Assembly (NCBI RefSeq): GCF_008365405.1
Contig: NZ_QOKV01000032.1
Location: 1 to 52,031, forward strand
Origin: Azospirillum brasilense
Lineage (GTDB): Bacteria > Pseudomonadota > Alphaproteobacteria > Azospirillales > Azospirillaceae
Direction: 5' to 3'
DNA: 52,031 bases
Shown piece after piece: positions 25,909 through 34,187 of the stretch (positions are counted from its first letter, which is position 1; each line of letters starts with the position of its first letter). Under the pieces are notes generated by a model that made no database searches, was not told the origin of the DNA, and was given only the letters and a program-made list of their open reading frames with translations. Position numbers and translations under genes: made by a program.

Positions 25909-25938
25909 ATTACTCCACCGGCGAAAGGGCCGCGTCAA
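25909..25938 (-). promoter_or_regulatory. Candidate ilvC promoter
   Basis: On the minus strand, TTGACG (25938-25933) and AGTAAT (25914-25909) are separated by 18 bases, about 60 bases before the ilvC start. It would allow ilvC to be transcribed apart from ilvBN. Confidence 0.45.
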
Positions 25939-25967
25939 GCAGAACACTGTTCGTTAGACGGATAAAG

Positions 25968-26007
25968 GACGGCGGGCTGGGTCGCTTCAAACTCATGGCC
26001 CGCCGTC
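25968..26007 (-). terminator. Stem-loop in the ilvN-ilvC gap
   Basis: GACGGCGGGC and GCCCGCCGTC form a perfect ten-base stem with a 20-base loop, followed on the minus strand by CTTTATCC. The T-run is weak, so this may be a partial terminator or mRNA processing site between ilvN and ilvC. Confidence 0.5.
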
Positions 26008-26032
26008 ATCCCTGGCCGCAACGGGGCCGGGA

Positions 26033-26539
26033 TCAGAACCCGGTGGCTCCCTTCGACATGGCGACGACGCCGGTGCGGCTGGCCTCGACGAGCCCGAGCT
26101 GGGCCATCAGCCCGACGAAGTCGTCGACCTCCGCCGTCGTGCCGGTCAGCTCGAACACGAAGGAGGTCAGGGTGGCGTCCACGACCTTCGCCTTGAAGAT
26201 GTCGGCCAAGCGCAGCGCCTCGATGCGGCGGTCGCCGGTGCCGGCGACCTTGACCAGCGCCAGTTCGCGCTCCACCGACGGCCCCTCGTCCGTCAGGTCG
26301 TGCACCTTGTGCACCGGCACGAGCCGGTCGAGCTGTGCCTTGATCTGCTCCACCACCATGCGGGTGCCGGAGGTGACCAGGGTGATGCGCGACAGGTGGT
26401 CGGCGTTGTTCACCTCCGCCACCGTCAGGCTTTCGATGTTGTAGCCGCGGCCCGAGAACAGGCCGATGACGCGGGCCAGCACGCCCGGCTCGTTGTCCAC
26501 CAGCACGGCGATGGTGTGCTTCTCGATCTTCTCTTCCAC
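26033..26539 (-). CDS. ilvN: Acetolactate synthase small (regulatory) subunit
   Basis: This subunit binds valine and stimulates and feedback-inhibits the catalytic subunit IlvB. The 168-residue product has an N-terminal ACT domain (HTIAVLVDNEPGVLARVIGL then FSGRGYNIESLTV) and the ALS_ss_C domain (RELALVKVAG to the end). The length is normal for the IlvH type. The start is GTG at 26539, preceded by GGAG at about eight bases. It follows ilvB by 50 bases. Confidence 0.96.
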   Translation of the reverse strand: MEEKIEKHTIAVLVDNEPGVLARVIGLFSGRGYNIESLTVAEVNNADHLSRITLVTSGTRMVVEQIKAQLDRLVPVHKVHDLTDEGPSVERELALVKVAGTGDRRIEALRLADIFKAKVVDATLTSFVFELTGTTAEVDDFVGLMAQLGLVEASRTGVVAMSKGATGF

Positions 26540-26589
26540 GATCCGTACTCCGCCAGAGGGCCTTCAACCGTTCGTCTTGGTCGCCGCGA

Positions 26590-28353
26590 TCAGACCAGCA
26601 CCATGCCGTCTTCCGGCGTGGCGTCGGACGGGCTGTCCTCCGGACCGAACAGGATTTCGTTGTGGGCCTTGCCGCCGGGGATCATCGGGAAGCAGTTCTC
26701 CTTCGGGTCCACGGCGATGTCGATGATGCAGGGGCGGTCGGTGACGGCCAGCATCTTCTCGATGACCTCGTCCACCTCGGCCACCGTGGTCGCGCGCAGG
26801 CCGACGCAGCCCCAGCTTTCCGCCAGCTTCACGAAGTCGGGCAGCGCCTCGGAGTAGCTGTTGGAGTAGCGGGAGCCGTGCAGCAGCTCCTGCCACTGGC
26901 GCACCATGCCCATGTACTTGTTGTTCAGGATGAAGATCTTGACCGGGGCGCGGTACTGCACCGCCGTGCCGATCTCCTGCATGTTCATCAGGAAGGACGC
27001 CTCGCCCGACACGTCCACCACGATGGCGTCGGGGTGGGCGAGCTGCGCGCCGATGGCCGCCGGCAGGCCATAGCCCATGGTGCCCAGGCCGCCGGAGGTC
27101 ATCCAGCGGTTCGGCTCGTCGAAGGGCAGGAACTGGGCGGCCCACATCTGGTGCTGGCCGACCTCGGTCGTCACGTAATGGTCCTTGCCGCGCAGCGCCT
27201 CGCGCAGCCGCTCCAGCGCGTACTGCGGCTTGATGACCGCCTCGGTGCGGTTGTAGTTCAGGCAGTTGCGGGCGCGCCAGCCCTCGACCTGACCCCACCA
27301 CTCCTTCAGGGCGGTCTGGTCGGCGCGCTTCTGGCGGGCCTTCCAGATGCGGATCATGTCTTCCAGAACGGCGCCGGCGTCACCGACGATGGGGATGTCC
27401 ACCGCGACGTTCTTGTTGATCGAGCTGGGGTCGATGTCGACGTGGATCTTCTTCGAGCCCGGCGCGAACTCCGACAGCTTGCCGGTCACGCGGTCGTCGA
27501 AGCGGGCGCCGATGTTGATCATGACGTCGCAGTTGTACATGGCGAGGTTCGCCTCGTACGTCCCATGCATGCCCAGCATGCCCAGCCACTGCGGGTCCGA
27601 CGCCGGGAAGGCGCCCAGCCCCATCAGGGTCGAGGTGATCGGGAAGCCGGTCATCTTCACGAACTGGGTCAGCAGCTTGCCCGCGATCGGGCCGGCGTTC
27701 ACCACGCCGCCGCCGGTGTAGAAGATCGGGCGCTTGGCATTGGCGATCAGCTCAATCGCCTCCTCCACGCGGGCGATCTCGGGCTTCACCTGCGGGCGGT
27801 AGGTCTTGTGCTTCACCTCGGTCGGCGGGACGTAGGTGCCGTCGGCGAACTGCACGTCCTTCGGGATGTCGACCAGCACCGGGCCGGGACGGCCGCTGCG
27901 CGCCACATAGAAGGCCTCGTGCATGGTGCGGGCGAGCTGGTTGACGTCCTTCACCAGGTAATTGTGCTTGGTGCAGGGGCGCGTGATGCCGGTGGTGTCG
28001 GCCTCTTGGAAGGCGTCGTTGCCGATCAGGTGGGTCGGCACCTGCCCGGACAGGCAGACCAGCGGAATGCTGTCGCACAACGCGTCGAGCAGGCCCGTCA
28101 CGGCGTTGGTGGCGCCGGGGCCGGAGGTCACCAGCACGCAGCCCACCTTGCCGGTGGAGCGGGCGTAGCCTTCCGCGGCGTGCACGGCGGCCTGCTCGTG
28201 CCGGACGAGGATGTGCTTGATGTCGTTCTGCTGGAAAATGGCGTCGTAGATCGGAAGTACCGCGCCGCCCGGATAACCGAAGATGATGTCTACGCCCTGA
28301 TCCTTCAGGGCCTTGATGACGATCTGCGCGCCGGTCAGCTTCTGTTCGGGCAT
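26590..28353 (-). CDS. ilvB: Acetolactate synthase large (catalytic) subunit
   Basis: This TPP-dependent enzyme makes acetolactate from two pyruvates, or acetohydroxybutyrate from pyruvate and 2-oxobutyrate. It has 587 residues in the TPP_N / central / TPP_C order. The catalytic glutamate is E53 in RHEQAAVHAAEGYAR. FAD- and dimer-contact segments include IGARFDDRVTGKLSEFAP. The TPP/Mg2+ motif reads VVDVSGEASFLMNMQEIG, with E451 where most family members I recall have Asp. The ATG at 28353 follows GGAAGG. No branched-chain-rich leader peptide is visible upstream. Confidence 0.97.
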   Translation of the reverse strand: MPEQKLTGAQIVIKALKDQGVDIIFGYPGGAVLPIYDAIFQQNDIKHILVRHEQAAVHAAEGYARSTGKVGCVLVTSGPGATNAVTGLLDALCDSIPLVCLSGQVPTHLIGNDAFQEADTTGITRPCTKHNYLVKDVNQLARTMHEAFYVARSGRPGPVLVDIPKDVQFADGTYVPPTEVKHKTYRPQVKPEIARVEEAIELIANAKRPIFYTGGGVVNAGPIAGKLLTQFVKMTGFPITSTLMGLGAFPASDPQWLGMLGMHGTYEANLAMYNCDVMINIGARFDDRVTGKLSEFAPGSKKIHVDIDPSSINKNVAVDIPIVGDAGAVLEDMIRIWKARQKRADQTALKEWWGQVEGWRARNCLNYNRTEAVIKPQYALERLREALRGKDHYVTTEVGQHQMWAAQFLPFDEPNRWMTSGGLGTMGYGLPAAIGAQLAHPDAIVVDVSGEASFLMNMQEIGTAVQYRAPVKIFILNNKYMGMVRQWQELLHGSRYSNSYSEALPDFVKLAESWGCVGLRATTVAEVDEVIEKMLAVTDRPCIIDIAVDPKENCFPMIPGGKAHNEILFGPEDSPSDATPEDGMVLV

Positions 28354-28474
28354 AGCTCACGACCTTCCAATGGGGGCCCCTCTTTTCACGGGCGGCCCTG
28401 TTCCTTCTCAAACCCCGGCGATGGCCTGCTGGGAAAACAAGGGGTTATCCCCAAAGGCGAAGGCCGGGACCGGC

Positions 28475-28504
28475 AAACTAGACAATCCGCCGGTTACCGG
28501 TCAA
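28475..28504 (-). promoter_or_regulatory. Candidate ilvBN promoter
   Basis: On the minus strand, TTGACC (28504-28499) and TAGTTT (28480-28475) are separated by 18 bases; A/T-rich DNA lies upstream (28500-28560). A leader of roughly 115 bases would precede ilvB. The region 28354-28606 holds no coding feature that I can see. Confidence 0.4.
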
Positions 28505-28606
28505 CCCATTTTGCGAATGATCGAAAAGATTTTTTGCCGCAGTTTTTCCAAATATTTCGCAAGCTGGAAAGACCGCCCTCCCCGCGAAGCCGCCGCAAAC
28601 GCAAAC

Positions 28607-28635
28607 GGCCTGCCCCGCGGGTGCGGAGGCAGGCC
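28607..28635 (-). terminator. Terminator after the aminotransferase gene
   Basis: GGCCTGCC and GGCAGGCC pair around a 13-base loop; on the minus strand the stem is followed by GTTTGCGTTTG. It sits about 22 bases after the aminotransferase stop and separates it from ilvB. Confidence 0.7.
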
Positions 28636-28657
28636 ATTGCGTGAGGACCGGCGGAGG

Positions 28658-29872
28658 TTACGCCGCAACGGTCTGGAGCAGGCCGCAGAGGCGGCGGATG
28701 CCCTCGCGGATGCGCTCCGGGTTGTTGTTGGAGAAGCTAAGGCGCAGCGTGTTCTTGCCCGAGCGGTCGGCGTGGAAGGCCGAACCGGGGACGAAGGCGA
28801 CGTTGGCCTCCTTGATGGCGCGGGCCAGCAGGTCCACCCCGTCGGTGCCCTCCGGCAGCTCGATCCAGACGAACATGCCGCCGTCCGGCTTGGTCCAGGT
28901 CACCCCGGCCGGGGCGAACTCGTCCAGCGCGGTCAGCATGGCGTCGCGGCGCTCCTTGTAGCCGGCGCGCAGACGGCGGATGTGGCTGTCGAAGCTCTGC
29001 GACACCACGTCGTGCAGCACGATCTGGTTGATGGTGCTGGTGTGCAGGTCGCCGGCCTGCTTCATCAGGACCAGCCGGTTGACGACCTCGGCCGGGCCGT
29101 TGATCCAGCCCACGCGGAGCGCCGGCACCATCGTCTTGGAGAAGGAGCCGCAGAACAGCACGTTGGTGATCTTCCCGCCGTTGCGGGCGGCGTCCAGCGC
29201 GGCGATGGACGGAATCGCCTCGCCCTCGTAGCGCAGCTCGGTGTAGGCGGCGTCCTCGACGATCGGCACGCCGTGCTTGGCGCAGAGGTCCAGCAGCGCT
29301 TCGCGGCGGGCCAGCGAGATCGTCGTGCCGTTGGGGTTCTGGAAATCGGGGACGAGGTAAAAGAACTTCGGCTTCTGCTCCAGCGCCGCCTCGACAGCGG
29401 CGAGGTCCGGCCCCTCGGCGTCGCCGGGGACGGAGAGGTATTGCGGCTCGTAGGGAGAGAAGGCCTGGAGCGCGCCGAGATAGGTCGGGCGGGTCACCAG
29501 GATCTTCTCGCCCGGACCGATCAGCAGCTTGCCGACGAACTCCAGCGCCTGCTGCGACCCGCTGGTCACCAGCACCCCGTCCAGCCCGGCCTGGATGCCG
29601 CGGCGGCCCATGTAGGCGCAGATCCACTCGCGCAGCGGCGTGAAGCCCTCGCTGATGCTGTACTGGAGCGCGCCGCCGGCCCCGCTGTTGGACTGGAAGA
29701 TCTTCTCATAGGCGCGAGCGATGGCCGCGGTCGGGAAGAAATCGGGGTCCGGGATACCCCCGGCGAAGGAGATGATTTCCGGCCGTTCGAGCAGCTTCAG
29801 CAACTCCCGGATTTCCGAGGCGCCCATACCGGCGACGCGACCGGCAAACACGTTTCCCCAATCGACCGTCAC
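28658..29872 (-). CDS. PLP-dependent aminotransferase (class I, LysN/2-aminoadipate type)
   Basis: This is a fold-type I aminotransferase of 404 residues, related to the 2-aminoadipate and MocR-associated group. It begins with the substrate-lid segment MGASEIRELLKLLERPEIIS and FAGGIPDPDFFP, the group signature. The PLP sites are VTSGSQQALEFVGKLL, YLVPDFQNPNGTTISL (Asn), VEDAAYTELRYEG (Asp) and GSFSKTMVPALRVGWI, which holds the Schiff-base lysine. The GTG at 29872 is chosen because AGGAGG lies eight bases upstream; a TTG two codons earlier is only two bases from it. Its position beside ilvBNC suggests a possible branched-chain transaminase role, but sequence alone does not show this. It is cotranscribed with miaA (18-base gap). 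Confidence 0.88.
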   Translation of the reverse strand: MTVDWGNVFAGRVAGMGASEIRELLKLLERPEIISFAGGIPDPDFFPTAAIARAYEKIFQSNSGAGGALQYSISEGFTPLREWICAYMGRRGIQAGLDGVLVTSGSQQALEFVGKLLIGPGEKILVTRPTYLGALQAFSPYEPQYLSVPGDAEGPDLAAVEAALEQKPKFFYLVPDFQNPNGTTISLARREALLDLCAKHGVPIVEDAAYTELRYEGEAIPSIAALDAARNGGKITNVLFCGSFSKTMVPALRVGWINGPAEVVNRLVLMKQAGDLHTSTINQIVLHDVVSQSFDSHIRRLRAGYKERRDAMLTALDEFAPAGVTWTKPDGGMFVWIELPEGTDGVDLLARAIKEANVAFVPGSAFHADRSGKNTLRLSFSNNNPERIREGIRRLCGLLQTVAA

Positions 29873-29890
29873 TTTCAATCCTCCTGAGGG

Positions 29891-30883
29891 TCAACGACGC
29901 AACGTCGTTTCAAGATAGGTCAGTATTGCTTCACTAAGTGGTCTTGTGTAGAGCGAATTGATCGTATGGCAGCCATGCAGCGCGGAGGCCGGAGGCCGCC
30001 CCGCCAGCTGGTGGCGGAACCACGTGACCTGCCGCTTCGCGTAGCGGCGTGTCGATTGCTGAGCCAGCGCAATGGCTTCGTCGAGCGTCAGCGCGCCGCG
30101 CAGATGGTCGCGCAGTTCCGGCACGCCCAGCGCCTTCATCGCCGGCAGGTCGGGATCGAGGCCGAGCGCGTCGAGCCGCCGCACCTCCTCCAGCGCCCCC
30201 TGCCCCATCATCACGCGGAAACGGCGGTCGCAATTGGCGTAGAGCGCGTCGCGCGGCGGGTCGATCACCAGCACGGAGAACAGCAGCCCCTCCGGCGCGC
30301 CCTCGGCGCGCTGGGTCTGCCAGTGGGACAGCGGATGGCCGGTGGCCTCCAGCACCTCCCAGGCGCGGGTCAGGCGGGTGGTGTCGCCGGGGTTCAGCTT
30401 GGCCGATGCCGGGTCGCGGCCCACCAGCTCCGCGCGGAAGGCCTCGCCACCCAGTTCCCGCAAACGGGCGTGGGCAGCCTTGCGGACCTCGTCGGGGACG
30501 GCCGGAACGGCGCTCAACCCCTCCATCAGCGTACGCAGGTAAAGGCCGGTGCCGCCGACGACGATGGGCAGGCGCCCGGCCGCGTGCGCCTCGGCGATCT
30601 CGGCCAGTGCCATGTCGCGCCATCGGGCCGCGGATCCGCGCTCCGCCGCCGGCAGCACGCCGTAGAGCCGATGGGGCGCCTGCGCCAGATCCTCCGCCCC
30701 CGGACGGGCGGTCAGCACGTCGAGGTCGGCGTAGAGCTGCATGCTGTCGGCGTTGATGACCGTGCCGTTGCGCGCCAGGGCGATGTCGAGCGCCATGCCC
30801 GACTTGCCCGACGCCGTCGGGCCGCCGATCACCACCACATGCCGGTGCTGCACATCCCGGTTCCGCGGGCTGTCCTCTGCCAT
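29891..30883 (-). CDS. miaA: tRNA dimethylallyltransferase
   Basis: MiaA adds the dimethylallyl group to A37 of tRNAs that read UNN codons. The 330-residue product has the P-loop GGPTASGKSGMALDIALARN, the substrate-binding INADSMQLYADLDVLTARPG, VVGGTGLYLRTLMEGLS, and the tRNA-binding DALGLDPDLPAMKALGVPEL and YAKRQVTWFRHQ. The ATG at 30883 begins directly before the P-loop strand. It is divergent from serB and precedes the aminotransferase gene. Confidence 0.96.
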   Translation of the reverse strand: MAEDSPRNRDVQHRHVVVIGGPTASGKSGMALDIALARNGTVINADSMQLYADLDVLTARPGAEDLAQAPHRLYGVLPAAERGSAARWRDMALAEIAEAHAAGRLPIVVGGTGLYLRTLMEGLSAVPAVPDEVRKAAHARLRELGGEAFRAELVGRDPASAKLNPGDTTRLTRAWEVLEATGHPLSHWQTQRAEGAPEGLLFSVLVIDPPRDALYANCDRRFRVMMGQGALEEVRRLDALGLDPDLPAMKALGVPELRDHLRGALTLDEAIALAQQSTRRYAKRQVTWFRHQLAGRPPASALHGCHTINSLYTRPLSEAILTYLETTLRR

Positions 30884-31049
30884 GTCGCTTTGCCTGACGT
30901 TCCTCCGGCTACAGCGTATGGCAGGGGAAGGCCCATCAATGCAAGGCGGCTCGCGGGCCTTCCCTGACGGACGACGGTTGGCGCAATCCTCCGGCTGTGC
31001 TAGGGAGCGCGCGCGCCCTTCCCCACGGCTCTTCCAGGATCGCCCCGCC

Positions 31050-31961
31050 ATGAGCGCTGTCGTTACGCTGATTGCCGCCGCCTCCGCCGTTCTCGACGAG
31101 CAGGCCGTGCAGGCCGCCCGCGCGTCCCTGACCGCGCTGGGGGCCGACACCGCCAAGCCGGACTGGCTGGCGCCGGACCGCGCCTGCGACATCGCCGAGG
31201 AAGGGCTGGTGCCCGAGCAGGCCGAAGCCGCCGTGCGCCGTGCGCTGGCCAATCTCGCGCTGGACGGGCTGGCCGTGGACGTCATCGCCCAGAAACCGGG
31301 CAACCGGAAGAAGCGCCTGCTGGTCGCCGACATGGAATCGACGATCATCGAGCAGGAGATGCTGGACGAGCTTGGCGATTACGTCGGGCTGAAGGATCAC
31401 ATCGCCGCGATCACCGCCCGCGCCATGAACGGCGAGATCGACTTCAAGGGCGCGGTGCGCGAGCGGGTCGCCCTGCTCAAGGGCTTGAACGAGAGCGTCG
31501 TCGACGAGGTGTGGCAGCGCGCCACCCTGATGCCGGGCGCCAGGACGCTGGTCTCCACCATGCGCGCCAACGGGGCGACCTGCGTGCTGGTGTCCGGCGG
31601 CTTCCGCTGCTTCACGGAGCGGGTGCGCCAGTGGGTCGGCTTCGACGACGACCGTGGCAACGTGCTGGAGGTGGTGGACGGCGTCATGACCGGCGCTGTG
31701 GTCGAGCCGATCCTCGACAAGGACAGCAAGCTGGAGGCCCTGCTCGCCTACGCCGGGGAGCGCCACGTGCCGACCGTCGAGACGATGGCCGTCGGCGACG
31801 GCGCCAACGACCTGCCGATGCTACTGGCCGCCGGTCTGGGCGTCGCCTTCCACGCCAAGCCGACGGTGGCCGCCCAGGCCCGCGCCCGCGTGGACCATGG
31901 CGACCTGACCGCCCTGCTGTTCGCCCAGGGCTACCGGATCGGGGAGTTCGTGGAGGGCTGA
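31050..31961 (+). CDS. serB: Phosphoserine phosphatase, DMEST variant
   Basis: SerB hydrolyses phosphoserine in the last step of serine synthesis. The 303-residue protein has an N-terminal ACT-like region (about 1-85) and a HAD domain. Motif I is LVADMESTIIEQEMLDEL: nucleophile D94, but E96 replaces the second Asp of the usual DxDxT. Motif II VLVSGGFRCFTE, motif III lysine in ILDKDSKLEAL and motif IV AVGDGANDLPML are intact. The ATG at 31050 has AGGA about 10 bases upstream. It ends at a strong terminator. Confidence 0.93.
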   Translation: MSAVVTLIAAASAVLDEQAVQAARASLTALGADTAKPDWLAPDRACDIAEEGLVPEQAEAAVRRALANLALDGLAVDVIAQKPGNRKKRLLVADMESTIIEQEMLDELGDYVGLKDHIAAITARAMNGEIDFKGAVRERVALLKGLNESVVDEVWQRATLMPGARTLVSTMRANGATCVLVSGGFRCFTERVRQWVGFDDDRGNVLEVVDGVMTGAVVEPILDKDSKLEALLAYAGERHVPTVETMAVGDGANDLPMLLAAGLGVAFHAKPTVAAQARARVDHGDLTALLFAQGYRIGEFVEG

Positions 31962-32003
31962 CCGCCCACCCTTGACGGGCACGCCTCCGCAACCTCACAA
32001 AGC

Positions 32004-32044
32004 GAAAGGGCACCGGCGGTCTCCCGCCGGTGCCCTTTTCGTTT
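32004..32044. terminator. Bidirectional terminator between serB and degP
   Basis: AAAGGGCACCGGCGG and CGCCGGTGCCCTTTT make a nearly perfect 15-base stem with a TCTC loop. T-rich tracts on both strands allow it to end serB (+) and the degP operon (-). Confidence 0.9.
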
Positions 32045-32061
32045 GGGGATAGCCCCCCGGA

Positions 32062-33618
32062 TCAGCCCTGGCTGAGCGGGATGGCGACGAAGCGCAGGTC
32101 GCCGTGGCGGTCCACCAGCAGCAGGATGGACTTCTTGCCCTGTTCCTTGGCCTTCTGGATCTTCGCCGTCACGTCTTCCGGCTTGCGGACCTCCTCCTGG
32201 CCAACCTCGATGATGACGTCGCCGGCGCGGATGCCCTTCTCCGACGCGGTGGAGTTGCCCGCCACCTCGGTCACCACGACGCCCTTCAGCTCGGGCTTGA
32301 TCTCGAACTGCTGGCGCAGCTCCGGGGTGATGTTGGTCAGCTTCAGGCCCAGCGTCTCGGTCGGCTTCTGGGCCGGCGCCTGCTGCGGCTGGCGGCGCTG
32401 CTCCTCTGGATTGGCGGCGAGAAGGCCCGATTCTTCGGCGGCCTCAAGCTCGCCCACCTTCACCTGGAGCTGCTGCGACTTGCCCTTGCGCCACACCTCG
32501 ATCGGGACGGCCTTGTCGATCGGCGTCTCGGCGACGACGCGCGGCAGGCGGCGCATCTCGTTGATTTCCTTGCCGTCGAACTTGGTCACCACGTCGCCCG
32601 CTTGGATGCCGGCCTTGGCCGCCGGGCCGTTCGGGGTGATCGAGGCGACCAGCGCGCCCTTGTGGCCCTGGAGGCCCAGGCTCTCGGCGATCTCCGGGGT
32701 CACGCCCTGGATGCGCACGCCCAGCCAGCCGCGGCGGGTCTTGCCGTATTCGCGGAGCTGCGCGACCACCTGCTTGGCGAGGTTGGACGGGATGGCGAAG
32801 CCGATGCCGACCGAACCGCCCGACGGCGAGAAGATCGCCGTGTTGATGCCGATGACCTCGCCGTTCAGGTTGAACATCGGGCCGCCGGAGTTGCCGCGGT
32901 TGATCGAGGCGTCGGTCTGCAGGAAGTCGTCGTAGGGACCGGCGTTGATGTCGCGCTGGCGGGCCGAGATGATGCCGGCGGTGACCGAACCGCCCAGGCC
33001 GAACGGGTTGCCGATGGCCAGCACCCAGTCGCCCACGCGCATGGCGTCCGAATCGCCGAAGGGCACGGCGACCAGCGGGTGGTTCGTGTTGATCTTCAGC
33101 AGGGCGACGTCGGTCTTCGGGTCCTTGCCGATCAGCTCCGCCTTGATGTTGGTGTCGTCCTGCAGGATGACGGTGATCTCGTCGGCGTCCTGGATGACGT
33201 GGTTGTTGGTGACCACGTAGCCGTTCTTGGCGTCGATGATGAAGCCGGAGCCGAGCGAGGTGGACTTGCGCGGCTGCTGCGGCTGGTCCTGCTGCTGGCG
33301 GTCGAAGAAGTCGCGGAAGAACTCCTCGAACGGCGAGCCCGGCGGGAACTGCGGCATCTCGGGACGGGCGCCCTGCTGGCGCTGCGGCACCGCCTGGCTG
33401 GTCGAGATGTTGACCACGGCGGGCAGCAGCTTTTCCGACAGATCGGCGAAGCTGGTCGGCGCCGGGCGCGACTGGGCCATGGCGGGGGTGCCGACGGCGG
33501 CGGACAGCCCCAACAGGAGAGCGGCGATCAACGGCACGACGCGCAGCCGGCGGCCCAGCGACCGGATGTCCGCTTCGCGGCCGGGCTCGGCGCGGTGGAT
33601 GGGGTGGTTCGGGTTCAA
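32062..33618 (-). CDS. Periplasmic serine protease DegP/HtrA (Do family)
   Basis: This is a 518-residue trypsin-like protease/chaperone for misfolded periplasmic proteins. It has a long N-terminal segment followed by a hydrophobic signal (VPLIAALLLGLSAAVGTPAM) ending AMAQ. The protease triad is visible: TNNHVIQDADE (His), PKTDVALLKI (Asp) and INRGNSGGPMFN (Ser). Two PDZ domains follow (about 285-375 and 415-515). A Gln-rich loop QQQDQPQQPRK sits in the protease domain. The start is TTG at 33618, chosen for GGAGAG five bases upstream. It is the last gene of the hflK-hflC-DUF2065-degP cluster. Confidence 0.93.
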   Translation of the reverse strand: MNPNHPIHRAEPGREADIRSLGRRLRVVPLIAALLLGLSAAVGTPAMAQSRPAPTSFADLSEKLLPAVVNISTSQAVPQRQQGARPEMPQFPPGSPFEEFFRDFFDRQQQDQPQQPRKSTSLGSGFIIDAKNGYVVTNNHVIQDADEITVILQDDTNIKAELIGKDPKTDVALLKINTNHPLVAVPFGDSDAMRVGDWVLAIGNPFGLGGSVTAGIISARQRDINAGPYDDFLQTDASINRGNSGGPMFNLNGEVIGINTAIFSPSGGSVGIGFAIPSNLAKQVVAQLREYGKTRRGWLGVRIQGVTPEIAESLGLQGHKGALVASITPNGPAAKAGIQAGDVVTKFDGKEINEMRRLPRVVAETPIDKAVPIEVWRKGKSQQLQVKVGELEAAEESGLLAANPEEQRRQPQQAPAQKPTETLGLKLTNITPELRQQFEIKPELKGVVVTEVAGNSTASEKGIRAGDVIIEVGQEEVRKPEDVTAKIQKAKEQGKKSILLLVDRHGDLRFVAIPLSQG

Positions 33619-33875
33619 CTCAGCTCTCCCTGCCGGACATCCGGCACCTTCTTGTTCCAATCGGCCATCTGTTCCAATCGGCTCGCGGCTTCATGCGAAT
33701 CGCGGTCCGAGGGGGCGCTTCACCGATCCGTGTGCCGGATGTAATCCCCGCGCGTCACCGCTTCAAGCAAAGGCGCACGGGTCCCATCCGCCACGGAGGA
33801 CGCGCGAGTATAGAAGTCGGAGTATGGCCGGAAAATGGCGGCGCGGTCCAGCGACGCGCGCGCGGCAAATGGGTG

Positions 33876-34064
33876 TCAGGCGCCCCGCAGAAGCCAGACG
33901 AATCCGACGCCGACCATCGCCGTCGCCAGCCCGACGGTGCGCAGCCGGTTTTCCGGCATCGTCAGCGCTTCGACGATCAGCCGCCGCATCGCGGTCGGGA
34001 ACAGCGCGTAGAGCACGCCCTCGATCACCAGGACCAGGGCCAGCGCGGTGAGGAAATCCGTCAT
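33876..34064 (-). CDS. DUF2065 (YjeT-like) small membrane protein
   Basis: This 62-residue protein of unknown function has two hydrophobic helices: TDFLTALALVLVIEGVLYAL and RLRTVGLATAMVGVGFVWLL, separated by FPTAMRRLIVEALTMPENR, which is the DUF2065 pattern. Genes of this family usually follow hflC, as here. The 257 bases to degP carry no other gene. Confidence 0.88.
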   Translation of the reverse strand: MTDFLTALALVLVIEGVLYALFPTAMRRLIVEALTMPENRLRTVGLATAMVGVGFVWLLRGA

Positions 34065-34130
34065 CGGTCGGGCGGCATTTCAGGGAAGGAATGCGGGGCG
34101 GAAAGACAAGATTGGGGTGGGAGAACGGGA

Positions 34131-34172
34131 GCCCCCACCCCACCCCCTCCCCCGGGACGAGGGGGAGGGGGA
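34131..34172. repeat. GC-rich palindrome (copy 4, divergent form)
   Basis: CCCCCTCCCCC and GGGGGAGGGGG flank GGGACGA, preceded by CCCCCACCCCACC. It resembles the other repeats but has a GGGACGAG centre in place of the GCGAAGC core. It lies between hflC and the DUF2065 gene and has no T-run. Confidence 0.65.
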
Positions 34173-34187
34173 GACGAGCGCGACGTC

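Noticed and set aside
28354..28475. Possible leader peptide and attenuator for ilvBN
   Set aside because: No short frame with a run of Ile/Val/Leu codons is found, and the only stem (GGGG-ATAA-CCCC followed by TTGTTTT) has just four pairs.
32104..33744. Long open frame antisense to degP
   Set aside because: Its translation is repetitive Leu/Asp/Arg-rich sequence without family motifs, while the opposite strand has a complete HtrA protease.
34131..34172. CCCCCTCCCCC/GGGGGAGGGGG stem read as the hflC terminator
   Set aside because: There is no T-run and the DUF2065 and degP genes continue on the same strand; it fits the dispersed repeat family better.
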